From Spirosoma linguale DSM 74 (GTDB lineage Bacteria > Bacteroidota > Bacteroidia > Cytophagales > Spirosomataceae), in the NCBI GenBank assembly GCA_000024525.1, contig CP001769.1:2032001-2096000 (forward strand): DNA of 64,000 nt, given 5' to 3'. Shown one piece after another: positions 8,929 to 16,516 of this stretch; position 1 is the first letter of the stretch; every line of letters begins with the position of its first letter. The position numbers and the translations under genes are program-made. The notes beneath the pieces are model-generated. The model did no database searches. It was given only the letters and a program-made list of their open reading frames with translations, and was not told the DNA's origin.

Positions 8929-10257
8929 ATGAAATTCATTCGATATTCACTGGTAACGGCAGCAGCTCTTTTGGGGCTGAATGCCTGTAATCCGCTCAAA
9001 ACTGACTTAGTCATTGACCCTAACTTCCCGTCGGTTGGGTCAGTTACCAATAATGCCACCAAAGGGCAGTTAGACGCCTTAGCCGTTGGTCAGTTTTCAT
9101 TAGCTCGGAATGGACTCTCTTCCTATCTACAGGTTGTTGGTACAATCGGCAAAGAACTGTTCAATTTTAACACTACCGAATCCCGCTGGATGACGGAGTT
9201 GAACGGTCTGCGCCCCATCGATAACTCGGCTTTCTACAATAGGGCAACAACCGATTTTGGTTTACCCATTCGGCAGGCCAACATTGTCATTGCCTCACTC
9301 AATGCAACTAATTCCGTTACTGATCAGCAGAAAAACGGCTATCGCGGCATGGCGAACACGTTTAAAGGGTTGGCTTATCTGTATATGCTGAATGCACAGG
9401 GAAGCAACGGCGTTCGCTTGAGCGTTGAAGATCCGTTTAAGCCGAGCAAAGCGGCAACGTATGCTGAGTCGCTGACGGGTATTGCCAAGATTCTCGACGA
9501 CGGAGCCAGCCAGCTCGATCAGGCCGGTGCGTCGTTTGCGTTTCCGGTGCCTGCCGGTTTTAGCAGCTTCAATACCCCCGCTACGTTTAAGCAGTTTAAC
9601 CGGGCCATTGCCCTTCGGGTGGCCATCTATCAGGCCGACTGGGCCAAGGCTGCCACGCTGTTGTCGCAAACCTTTTACAACGCAAGCGGGAGTTTGACTG
9701 CCGGGCCGCTATACACCTTTAGCCCAACCCCGCCCGACTTTGCCAATCCGCTCATCAATACAGCAACGATCCGGATTGTGGGTATCCAGAAAATGTGGGA
9801 CGAAATCGAGGCTGGCGACAAGCGTATCGCCAAAGTTCGGGTGCTGGCCGATCCGGCTACTTATAGCTCTGGTGTGACGTACACGACGAAGTACATTCAG
9901 AATATGTACACCTCAGGTACCGACCCTGTCCCCATTATTCGCAACGAAGAACTGGTGTTGATTGCCGCCGAAATAGCTGCTCAGCAGAACAATGTGGCCG
10001 AAGCGACGAAGAACATCAACATCGTTCGGACAGCGGCCGGTCTTCCGGCTTACAGTGGTGCCACGACAAAAGACGCACTCATCAATGCCATTCTGAAGGA
10101 GCGTCTTTATTCGCTTTTCTACGAAGGCCACCGCTGGGTAGATATGCGCCGGTACAACAAGCTGGGTGAAATAGTCCTGCCAGTGTCGACTATGAAAGTG
10201 CTGGAACGCCTGGAGAAACCCGTTGCCGAAGTGAACTGGGATTTGCAGAATCCGTAA
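8929..10257 (+). CDS. SusD/RagB-type nutrient-binding lipoprotein
   Basis: Surface lipoprotein of 442 aa that lids the SusC channel and binds the substrate. The N-terminus has a lipobox at LGLNAC (Cys20). The helical TPR-like core runs through the protein, with NAQGSNGVRL in the middle and the conserved C-terminal ILKERLYSLFYEGHRWVDMRR typical of RagB/SusD proteins. It begins 66 bases after the SusC stop, so the two are cotranscribed. A long hairpin follows. It is shorter than many SusD proteins (usually 480-600 aa), which fits the RagB-like small subgroup. The ligand cannot be told from sequence. Confidence 0.93.
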   Translation: MKFIRYSLVTAAALLGLNACNPLKTDLVIDPNFPSVGSVTNNATKGQLDALAVGQFSLARNGLSSYLQVVGTIGKELFNFNTTESRWMTELNGLRPIDNSAFYNRATTDFGLPIRQANIVIASLNATNSVTDQQKNGYRGMANTFKGLAYLYMLNAQGSNGVRLSVEDPFKPSKAATYAESLTGIAKILDDGASQLDQAGASFAFPVPAGFSSFNTPATFKQFNRAIALRVAIYQADWAKAATLLSQTFYNASGSLTAGPLYTFSPTPPDFANPLINTATIRIVGIQKMWDEIEAGDKRIAKVRVLADPATYSSGVTYTTKYIQNMYTSGTDPVPIIRNEELVLIAAEIAAQQNNVAEATKNINIVRTAAGLPAYSGATTKDALINAILKERLYSLFYEGHRWVDMRRYNKLGEIVLPVSTMKVLERLEKPVAEVNWDLQNP

Positions 10258-10270
10258 AAAATATTTCTTT

Positions 10271-10331
10271 ATTCTTGCTCACTAAAAATGGTTATCTAGA
10301 TATCCTAAGGACCATTTTAGTGAGCAAGAAT
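10271..10331. terminator. Long hairpin after the SusC/SusD pair
   Basis: Left arm 10271-10292 and right arm 10311-10331 are near-perfect reverse complements (arm start ATTCTTGCTCACTAAAA), 14 bases after the SusD stop. No T run follows, so it may stop transcription poorly and instead protect the 3' end of the message; the role is inferred. Confidence 0.7.
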
Positions 10332-10358
10332 GTTAACATGTATACCTACTTAATACTT

Positions 10359-10849
10359 TGGTAGTGGCTTAATTGCGTTTATCGGCGAAGAAGAACTGAT
10401 TAATGAATAGGCCGATTGTCGTATCGTGGACCGTCACTGACCGCCCCGGCGCCCCGGCACATCTCGTCGACTTTAAGGCTCATTTTCAAGCCTCTACCGA
10501 CGTACAAGGGGTTGACATGAACCACTTCACTACCGCACGGGCGGCCCCGTTTTTTTTAAACTGAGCGCTGACGGTGTTTCGGTTAACGCCTAAGACACGA
10601 GCAGTATCACGTATACCTGCTCCGTTGAGGACCATCTGTGTAATCTGCTCTTTAACTAAGGGGTCACGGGCCTTGTGGGTGTATGTTTGGACAAAGGTTC
10701 GACCGCAGTCAAAGCATCGGTAACGTTGGGTGCCTGCACAGGTAGTGCCATACCGTTTGATGTGTTGGGTTTGCCCAAAATGCTTACAGGTGACTGCTTC
10801 TAAGACCATTCACAAAGATACCCGATTCAACGCAGTTAGGCCACTACCA
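10359..10849 (-). mobile_element. Internally deleted IS1-family element (about 490 bp)
   Basis: Terminal inverted repeats are visible: left 10359-10380 (TGGTAGTGGCTTAATTGCG) and right 10829-10849, whose reverse complement reads TGGTAGTGGCCTAACTGCG. Between them are an intact InsA-like reading frame and only the two ends of the InsB frame: LKVDEM near the frameshift region, and GLFINQFFFADKRN ending next to the left repeat. The middle of the transposase is gone, so the element is about 270 bp shorter than a usual IS1. I see no direct target repeat at its flanks. It could move only with a transposase supplied from elsewhere. Confidence 0.82.
10486..10809 (-). pseudogene. insA: IS1-family InsA-like protein, remnant of a transposase
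   Basis: 107 aa with the zinc-ribbon pattern of InsA (CKHFG, then RYRCFDCGRTFVQTY) and a helix-turn-helix near IRDTARVLGVNRNTV. At its end lies the run TTTAAAAAAAAC, the A-rich slippage site at which IS1 elements shift by -1 into InsB. In the -1 frame the product would continue only to ...SLKVDEM and then an unrelated tail with a stop, because the catalytic middle has been deleted. InsA alone is a DNA-binding repressor in IS1, so this product could still bind terminal repeats; it cannot transpose. Confidence 0.8.
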
Positions 10850-10891
10850 GAGAGTTGAGCGATTATGGTATTCTTTTTAGATCGTGTCCCA

Positions 10892-11650
10892 CTACATTTT
10901 ATTCAACGTATAAACCACTCCTTGGTAACGATTCACTTGCTTAACCACTAAGCCCTGTTTGTTGACCACAAAGTGCATCGGATAAGAGCCGATCTTCAAT
11001 TGATTCTCTAGATACTTGGTTTGATTAGCCACGGTTGCATAATCAAACTTAGTTTTCCCTAGAAAGGTCGCTACCTTATCCTTGGGGTCTAAACATAGAC
11101 TCACAAATTCAATATCCGATCGGTCTTGGTAGCGTTGCTTAAGAGCATTCAAAGCAGGCATTTCGGCTACACAGGCTACACAATGCACGAACCAGCACTT
11201 GAGCACCACAATTTTGCCAACCATCGTTTGTGGCGAATATACTTTACCCTTCATATCCACAAAGTGGTAGTTAGGTAAGGGTTTGCCCTCGGCTCGATAA
11301 TATTGGTATTCACCCCCTGCCCATTGTTAAAGCAGAGCCTTCAGACTCGGATCAACCTTGGCCGGTAAAGGATAGAGTTGATAGACAGCTGTTGAATCAG
11401 CGGACTGTAACCGTAGTGGCAAGTAACGGCCGGTTAGTAACTGGCGTAGAAAGGTCTCCCTTGTAACAGACTTTGCCTTTTCGTCGATGGCGTTGTAATC
11501 CTCGTAGAGTCGAACATATTGCAGGTTATAGTTCCAAAAGGTGATGCCATTTTGAAGAATTAACTGAGGATCAACAACGGGCTTCCTACTCGAGCAGCTG
11601 TTGATCAGAAGGAGTGCAAGTAAGCCGAGAAGAAGATATTTAGCGCTCAT
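10892..11650 (-). pseudogene. TlpA-like thioredoxin-fold lipoprotein gene split by an in-frame stop
   Basis: Two open frames on the minus strand (stop at 11327-11329, then continuation to 10892) are in the same frame with only one TAA between them. Read through, they make one protein of about 250 aa: lipoprotein signal (LLLGLLALLLINSC, Cys in the lipobox), a mixed N-terminal domain, then a thioredoxin/AhpC-type domain with the redox motif HCVAC (usual CxxC) and the later SYPMHFVVNKQG containing the family's cis-Pro region. The codon after ...KALL is TAA followed by CAATGGGCA; a CAA to TAA change would explain it. A GTG at 11260 could restart a lipid-less thioredoxin domain, but it would start inside a beta strand. 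The start at 11650 is chosen for the signal peptide. Confidence 0.8.
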
Positions 11651-11754
11651 AGTTGCAACCATTCTAAAAGTGTAATCAGGCAAAAGTTCAATATTAGAAG
11701 GCGAGTCAGTAAAGCTAATGTTTGCACTCTTTCCAGAGCTGTCGTATAACTACA

Positions 11755-11883
11755 GTGGCTGTTGCAAAAGTCCTGACGAGTCGTTTAGGCATCAATCATG
11801 AACCGATTAGAGTCCGTTAAGGGAGTGAAAAAGACTGATTCAACACAGCTGTTCACCCTCGTTTCGACTTTTGCAACAGCCAC
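11755..11883. mobile_element. MITE copy 1, 129 bp
   Basis: Non-coding element with 18-bp terminal inverted repeats (GTGGCTGTTGCAAAAGTC). It is nearly identical to the copies at 13599-13728 and 14906-15035 but inverted relative to them. It is flanked on both sides by TACA (11751-11754 and 11884-11887), a 4-bp target duplication. No transposase in the window has matching ends. Confidence 0.88.
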
Positions 11884-12176
11884 TACAATTATGTAAAGAG
11901 ATTAAACTCACAGCTTTAATAATATTAACAAATGGTGAATAGTAGTAAAATACTATTTCCTTTTCATAGTAAACATAGCACTAAAAGGCTAAAGAGCTTT
12001 TTATCAGTGATACAAAAGGGAAAATCATTTTTTTGGTTTCCTTAGGCACTTTTTCCAAAGCAGGGACATCAGGTGAATTTAGCATTAGGCTAGTCAGAAA
12101 CACATCAGCTTGATTGTGCAGCTCTAATTTGACAACGAAACATCCATCCAAAGGATATTGATAAATATTACTTTTA

Positions 12177-13241
12177 TTGATCCGTGAGTAAGTTTGTAAT
12201 GTGATTGCCTTTTGCTTTTGATGGCAAACTACAAACAATCTGATTACGAAGCCCTTCGCCGACGCTGTATTGAACTCAGTCAGGTAGGATGGAAACAAGC
12301 AGCTATTGCTCAGGTGTTTGGCCTAACTCAGCCTTGGGTGAGTCGGACACTTAAGAAGTACAACCAGCAAGGTTTGACCGCCTTGCAAGAAGGGAAGCGA
12401 ACCGGAGCACCACCCCGTTTGTCGGCTCAGCAACTGGATCTACTCGTGATTGAACTCAACAAAGGGGCGGAACATCATGGATTTAGTGGAGCCATCTGGA
12501 CCCGTCCCCGAGTTAATGAAGTCATTAAGAAGCTCTTTGGTGTCAGCTATGACCCTTCTCAGGTAGGCCGTATCCTCAAGAAAGTAGGCTGGAGCCGACA
12601 GTTGCCGCAACGTAAAGCCAGTCAACAGGACGCTCAGGCAGTTACTCAGTGGCGCAGCGAACGCTTACCCGAACTTAAAAAAAGCTAAAGCCGAGGGGCG
12701 CGTTATCTTATATATTGATGAATCAGCGTGTTATCTATTGCCTTTTGTGGCCCACACTTGGGCACCTTGCGGACAGACACCGGTCTTAATGGAGCAAGCG
12801 GGGCGGACTCATTTGAGCTTAATTGCGGCCATTGCTGCGAACGGTCAAATTTATGTGGCAGGTCAAAACCAGGCATTCACTAGTGAAGATATAGTATGGT
12901 TTTTAAAACTACTCTGTGGGCGTTATCGCAAACGGAACCTGCTGATTATTTGGGATGGCGCAGCAATCCATCGTAGCAACGTCGTTAAAGAGTTACTTCG
13001 TGAACGCCTTGGCCGAATGCATCTGGAACGCTTACCCGCTTATAGTCCGGAGCTAAATCCAGTTGAACTGCTATGGAGTCAATTGAAAAGAAACTTAAAA
13101 AACAAAGCGTTCACAAGCTTGGACGAACTGACTGTAGCTGTTCTTGAGCAAACCAAGCGACTAGAGAAGGACCCTAAATCAGTAAAAGCCTTCTTCAATA
13201 AAAAGGAAATAGCGTTTATTACAGACTAATTCACGAATCAA
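12177..13241 (+). mobile_element. IS630/Tc1-mariner family insertion sequence, 1065 bp, complete
   Basis: Ends are 24-bp inverted repeats, left 12177-12200 (TTGATCCGTGAGTAAGT...) and right 13218-13241, matching at 20 of 24 positions. The element is flanked by TA on both sides (12175-12176 and 13242-13243), the fixed target duplication of this family. It carries one transposase in two overlapping frames and interrupts a gene on the opposite strand. Confidence 0.93.
12221..13229 (+). CDS. IS630 family transposase, encoded in two frames
   Basis: The first frame (ATG at 12221, stop at 12686-12688) carries the paired helix-turn-helix region (LSQVGWKQAAIAQVFGLTQ). The second frame holds the DDE catalytic core: DES in LYIDESACYLLP, the second Asp in LLIIWDGAAIHRS, and the Glu in NPVELLWSQLK. 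The frames meet at CTTAAAAAAAGC (12674-12685, seven A). A +1 shift (or a gain of two A by slippage) is needed to read KAKAEGRVILYIDES. Many IS630 members use such A-run frameshifts to limit transposase, so this is probably normal regulation, but a true frameshift mutation cannot be excluded. The lack of a good start for the second frame argues for one fused product. Confidence 0.85.
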
Positions 13242-13598
13242 TAACATAAAGCGCTGGTGTAAGGTAAATTGTTATTTTCTTTATGTCTTCAATTCTAATT
13301 ACGTTTACACCCGTTGTATCAGTGATCTCAATAAACTCATGATTTATTTTTGCGATCACTGAGTAATTTATAAATATATAGTCTATAAAGAGTAAAATAA
13401 CAGGCCCAGCAAAGGCCAACATAGCTATTTTATATCCTTGAATGCTCTGATTAACCGAAAGCTTACCATTGTTAATACTGTATAGCAGAATAATGCCCAA
13501 GGACACAGTAAAAAAAATTGTTGTAGAGAACATTCTAAGCGCACGCCTGAGGTTGATTTTGTATGTACTTAGCCGTTTCATTCTGTTATATAAGTGCC

Positions 13599-13728
13599 GT
13601 GGCTGTTGCAAAAGTTGAAACGAGGGTGAACAGCTGTGTTGAATCAGTCTTTTTCACTCCCTTAACGGACTCTAATCGGTTCATGATTGATGCCTAAACG
13701 ACTCGGTCAGGACTTTTGCAACAGCCAC
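13599..13728. mobile_element. MITE copy 2, 130 bp
   Basis: Same 130-bp element as at 14906-15035, with terminal repeats GTGGCTGTTGCAAAAGTT and GACTTTTGCAACAGCCAC. The left flank is TATAAGTGCC, identical to the left flank of copy 3; the right flank TAACTTTATGTAAAGGGA matches the right flank of copy 1 more than that of copy 3. There is no target duplication, which suggests exchange between copies. Confidence 0.85.
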
Positions 13729-13781
13729 TAACTTTATGTAAAGGGAATATTTCTAGTTGGGCATGCTTTAAGGTAAATGAT

Positions 13782-14171
13782 TTAATCATGAAATAAGTCA
13801 ATTAGTGACTTGCTGCAACTAACTAAACTCCATGCTATAATGACAAACATTCCAGAATTTCTTAACGTACTAATGAATCTATAAAGGCTTGGGTATTTTA
13901 CTTTCTTATACAGATACTGATCTCTCTGCCTTTCGTCAAGAATATTTCGAATAGCGGATAACACACAGCTTATTCCTAATAGTATAACTCCAATTCCAAT
14001 TACAGTTGCATCTACTCCATGCAAATGACGCCCTATACCACTTGCTCTAGGAACAACGACTAAATCATTTTTTAAAATTCCGCTTATTGGGTATATGCTA
14101 AAGAATAAGCCAAATATCAAAAATAGGCTGCTTGATAGATAACTAGTGCGCTCTGGAATTTCTGGTATCAT
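13782..14171 (-). CDS. Small membrane protein, unknown family
   Basis: 129 aa with three hydrophobic segments: about 11-30, 53-72 and 108-124. The loop between the first two contains RASGIGRHLHGVD; after the second is a charged stretch (NILDERQRDQYLYKKVKYPS). I recognise no family. It lies in an AT-rich island between an outer-membrane protein gene and a broken membrane-protein gene, all on the minus strand, with similar short intergenic sequences between them. Start ATG at 14171 is preceded on the minus strand by AGGAG, a good ribosome-binding site seven bases away. It is likely to be a real gene because of the site, membrane pattern and length. Confidence 0.6.
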   Translation of the reverse strand: MIPEIPERTSYLSSSLFLIFGLFFSIYPISGILKNDLVVVPRASGIGRHLHGVDATVIGIGVILLGISCVLSAIRNILDERQRDQYLYKKVKYPSLYRFISTLRNSGMFVIIAWSLVSCSKSLIDLFHD

Positions 14172-14183
14172 GACTCCTAAAAT

Positions 14184-14217
14184 TGTTGTATAAGTGCCAA
14201 TATGTTAAGGGAATAAA
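14184..14217. repeat. Empty copy of the intergenic motif that elsewhere holds a MITE
   Basis: TGTTGTATAAGTGCC followed by AATATGTTAAGGGAATAAAG. The first half matches the left flanks of MITE copies 2 and 3, and the second half matches the right flanks of copies 1 and 2 (…TTATGTAAAGGGAATAT). It thus looks like the same intergenic site without an insertion. Its function is unknown. Confidence 0.55.
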
Positions 14218-14275
14218 GCTATAATAAGGGTTCGGGTTCAGTTACTAACATCTTACTACTTTACAAAATCCTCTG

Positions 14276-14815
14276 CTAGTGTTTATTCCCAAATAAAATA
14301 GTAGCCCCAAGTTGAGGCTGACCAATTCGTTCTATGTTAGGAATAAAAAGGAAGCCATAACTAGCTTCAATCCGAACATGAGAAAGCAATGCCAAGTTTA
14401 CCCCCGGTGTGAACACAACTGCCTGATTCCGGGTAGGATCTACTGTTGGATTACCAAGCTGGTAAACCAGTTGAGCAAAGGGAGAAAGACGACTGGAGGT
14501 AAATTGATAGCGTACTAAGGGACCTGCACTAAACTTGTTATCTGTATTAAATTCTCCTATCCATTCCCGCATCATCGAGCCTGCTACTCCAATCAGTAAT
14601 CGATTGACTACATAGTATCCAGCTTGGATTTGTGTAACACTCCGATTCTGGGCTAGATTACCTCGACCATAGCCATAACTAATAGTAAGTTGCTTAGAGC
14701 CTTTTGAGAGGGCAGTACTAGTGCTACTTGAGGTGAGCTGTTGGGCAATTAGTTGATGTGATACTGTTGTTACTAATAGAAAGATTATTAGGTAGGGATA
14801 GGACGCTGTTTTCAT
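14276..14815 (-). CDS. Outer-membrane beta-barrel protein, small
   Basis: 179 aa with a signal peptide (MKTASYPYLIIFLLVTTVSHQLIAQ) and about eight amphipathic strands: KQLTISYGYGRGN, YYVVNRLLIGVAGSM, PLVRYQFTSSRLSPFAQLVYQ, PGVNLALLSHVRIEASYGF. It resembles the porin-type OMP-beta-barrel or OmpW-like small barrels that are common and mostly uncharacterised in Bacteroidota. The strand count and length suggest an eight-stranded barrel in the outer membrane. It is first in a short run of minus-strand genes in the AT-rich island, with MITE copy 3 just upstream of it. No partner genes reveal its role. Confidence 0.72.
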   Translation of the reverse strand: MKTASYPYLIIFLLVTTVSHQLIAQQLTSSSTSTALSKGSKQLTISYGYGRGNLAQNRSVTQIQAGYYVVNRLLIGVAGSMMREWIGEFNTDNKFSAGPLVRYQFTSSRLSPFAQLVYQLGNPTVDPTRNQAVVFTPGVNLALLSHVRIEASYGFLFIPNIERIGQPQLGATILFGNKH

Positions 14816-14905
14816 AGTGAAAAGAGTTTACCCCAACAACGAACGCTTTAAAAGTCGAGTCTATTATAGACCGCTTACTCAACTTATTTCTGTTGTATAA
14901 GTGCC

Positions 14906-15035
14906 GTGGCTGTTGCAAAAGTCGAAACGAGGGTGAACAGCTGTGTTGAATCAGTCTTTTTCACTCCCTTAACGAACTCTAATCGGTTCATGATTGATGC
15001 CTAAACGACTCGGTCAGGACTTTTGCAACAGCCAC
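14906..15035. mobile_element. MITE copy 3, 130 bp
   Basis: Same element and orientation as copy 2, with perfect 18-bp ends. Left flank TATAAGTGCC is shared with copy 2; right flank AACTCTTATATAGCC completes an imperfect palindrome with the left flank (TATAAG against CTTATA). No target duplication is seen. Confidence 0.87.
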
Positions 15036-15202
15036 AACTCTTATATAGCCACACTAAGAAAAGTGAAAGTAGGGTCCTTTAATTTAGTCTCAGAAAAGGC
15101 TCTAAACGCGAGACGATGTTTTCTAGCCGTGACCGCAACGGTGGACCGTGGTTTTTCGGGGCGGCCCGTGCCGTACCTTTTTTTAACGTACCCTTTATTG
15201 AC
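15036..15202. other. Gene-free stretch with a GC-rich block
   Basis: After the last MITE the sequence shifts from AT-rich to a block (about 15120-15180) dense in G and C that contains short self-complementary pieces and ends in a T8 run. It marks the border of the AT-rich island and lies after the protease stop on the minus strand. It may be a degraded element or a terminator; I see no gene. Confidence 0.4.
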
Positions 15203-16393
15203 TTATTCGCCTGCCATGGGGTCTGGTTTACCATCCGGGTCGCCGGTAACGGTGCCGTGGGTGGGCAGTTTGCTTCCCCGAATCAGCAATAAACCCGCTA
15301 CGTGCGGTGCGGCCATAGATGTTCCACTCAGGGTTGCATATTTCCCGTCCTTATACGTGGAGGTAATGCGAACCCCATAGGCACACACATCGACACTATT
15401 GCCAAAGTTGGAAAATGACGCAAACTGGTTTTTACTGTCCATGGCCGATACCGTGAAAACATTCGCGTGGTTGACCCGGGCGGGTGAATAATTGTCGCTG
15501 TTCTTCCCATCGTTGCCCGAAGCAATGGCAAACAAGATGCCCAAATTAGCGGCCTGGGTAATGGCCCGGTCGAGCGCGGCTGATGTGCCCTCGCCACCCA
15601 GACTCAGATTGACTACATCACCGGCCTTGCCGTTCTGAGCTACATAATTTACGGCCTGAATAATGCCTGACAAGCGGCCTTCTCCTTCATCATCCAGAAC
15701 CCGGAGCGCTACTAAGGTAGCCCCGGAAGCAACACCCGTTATGCCGATGTTATTATTCTTCGCCCCAATGACACCGGCCACGTGGGTGCCGTGCCCATTG
15801 TCATCATCAGCGGAGGTTTGCCCGCTGACAAACGATCGGCTGCGGTTGGTATCTACATTCAGATCAGGGTGGTCGAGGTCAATGCCCGTATCAATAATCC
15901 AGGCTGTTTTGGTCGTTTGCAAATCACCGCGACCGTAGCCCGTTTGTTTCACATCCCAGGTTAGCGTAGAGGTGATCGCTACGTCGACGCAATTGCACAT
16001 GGCCATGATTCGGTCGGGTTCAATGACCATCACAGAGGGGTCCTGCCGTAGTTTTTGGGATTCACTTTCGGTGAGGTGGGCCAGGAAGGTTGTCTGTTCG
16101 CCCGCAGCTAAAACAGCCGTCTGGTGATTGGCTACGTTGTAGGTTTTGAGCAGTGATTCGGCCAGCGCTTCCGTAGCAGCAACGCGGGCATTGGGTGCCA
16201 CCGGTAGCGTTTGTGTGGGCTGATAGGTAACGATATATTCACCCGCAATGGCAACCCCATTATTGGAGGATGCTTTTACCAGACAGTCGGGCGAGATGGT
16301 AGGGGCTACACTACTATCGTTGTGGCAGGCAAACAGCCCAACGCCAAGCAGGGTGACATGAGTAAGTGTCGCTAGGGATAAAAAACGTCGCAT
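15203..16393 (-). CDS. Subtilisin-like serine protease (S8), lipoprotein
   Basis: 396 aa. The N-terminus reads as a lipoprotein signal with LGVGLFAC (Cys23). Residues about 47-128 form an I9-type inhibitor propeptide (EYIVTYQPT through VMVIEPDRIM). The catalytic triad is complete: Asp168 in IIDTGID, His201 in NGHGTHVAG and Ser359 in SGTSMAAPHVAG, with oxyanion Asn294 in ASGNDG. The chain ends soon after the Ser motif, without extra C-terminal sorting or repeat domains, which is shorter than many Bacteroidota subtilases. A lipid anchor plus propeptide suggests an active protease on the periplasmic or outer face of the envelope. It stands next to the mobile island and has no obvious operon partner. 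Confidence 0.92.
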   Translation of the reverse strand: MRRFLSLATLTHVTLLGVGLFACHNDSSVAPTISPDCLVKASSNNGVAIAGEYIVTYQPTQTLPVAPNARVAATEALAESLLKTYNVANHQTAVLAAGEQTTFLAHLTESESQKLRQDPSVMVIEPDRIMAMCNCVDVAITSTLTWDVKQTGYGRGDLQTTKTAWIIDTGIDLDHPDLNVDTNRSRSFVSGQTSADDDNGHGTHVAGVIGAKNNNIGITGVASGATLVALRVLDDEGEGRLSGIIQAVNYVAQNGKAGDVVNLSLGGEGTSAALDRAITQAANLGILFAIASGNDGKNSDNYSPARVNHANVFTVSAMDSKNQFASFSNFGNSVDVCAYGVRITSTYKDGKYATLSGTSMAAPHVAGLLLIRGSKLPTHGTVTGDPDGKPDPMAGE

Positions 16394-16516
16394 GGAGTAC
16401 GTACGAAACAGATGGATTGGGAAATGATCAATCGTAAAACGTTACGCCATGCGTTGATTTGGGAGTTAGTTCAGTAAGGTATACGCCGAAAGCACGTAAG
16501 TCGTTGCGGCACCTAT

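Larger units (their letters stand above)
11981..13581 (-). pseudogene. Membrane-protein gene interrupted by IS630
   Basis: The first 113 codons run from an ATG at 13581 to 13243 and the last 64 codons from 12174 to 11981. If the element at 12177-13241 and one of its flanking TA dinucleotides are removed, the two halves join in frame (…LTPALYV then KSNIYQYPLD…) into a 177-aa protein. It has two hydrophobic segments (about 21-36 and 53-73) and a soluble C-terminal domain with EFIEITDTTGVNVIRIEDIKK, in the style of small PH-like or bPH domain membrane proteins. I do not recognise the family. As it stands, the first half would end in a few residues read from the element, VIDS or IDS, then stop. 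A longer start in the neighbouring MITE was rejected. Confidence 0.85.

Noticed and set aside
11320..11335. Recoded stop (selenocysteine or similar) in the thioredoxin gene
   Set aside because: The codon is TAA, not TGA, and it lies away from the redox CxxC; a plain nonsense mutation is simpler.
13582..13611. Longer start of the broken membrane protein and of a frame near 14918, both beginning MQQPRHLYNR
   Set aside because: Those residues come from the end of the MITE and the shared intergenic motif (GCAACAGCCACGGCACTTA), so they are not ancestral coding sequence.
11755..15035. Gene-cassette (integron) array with attC-like repeats
   Set aside because: Small genes on one strand separated by 130-bp repeats recall cassettes, but no consensus attC ends (RYYYAAC and GTTRRRY) and no integrase are in the window, and copy 1 has a target duplication and opposite orientation, which fits a MITE.
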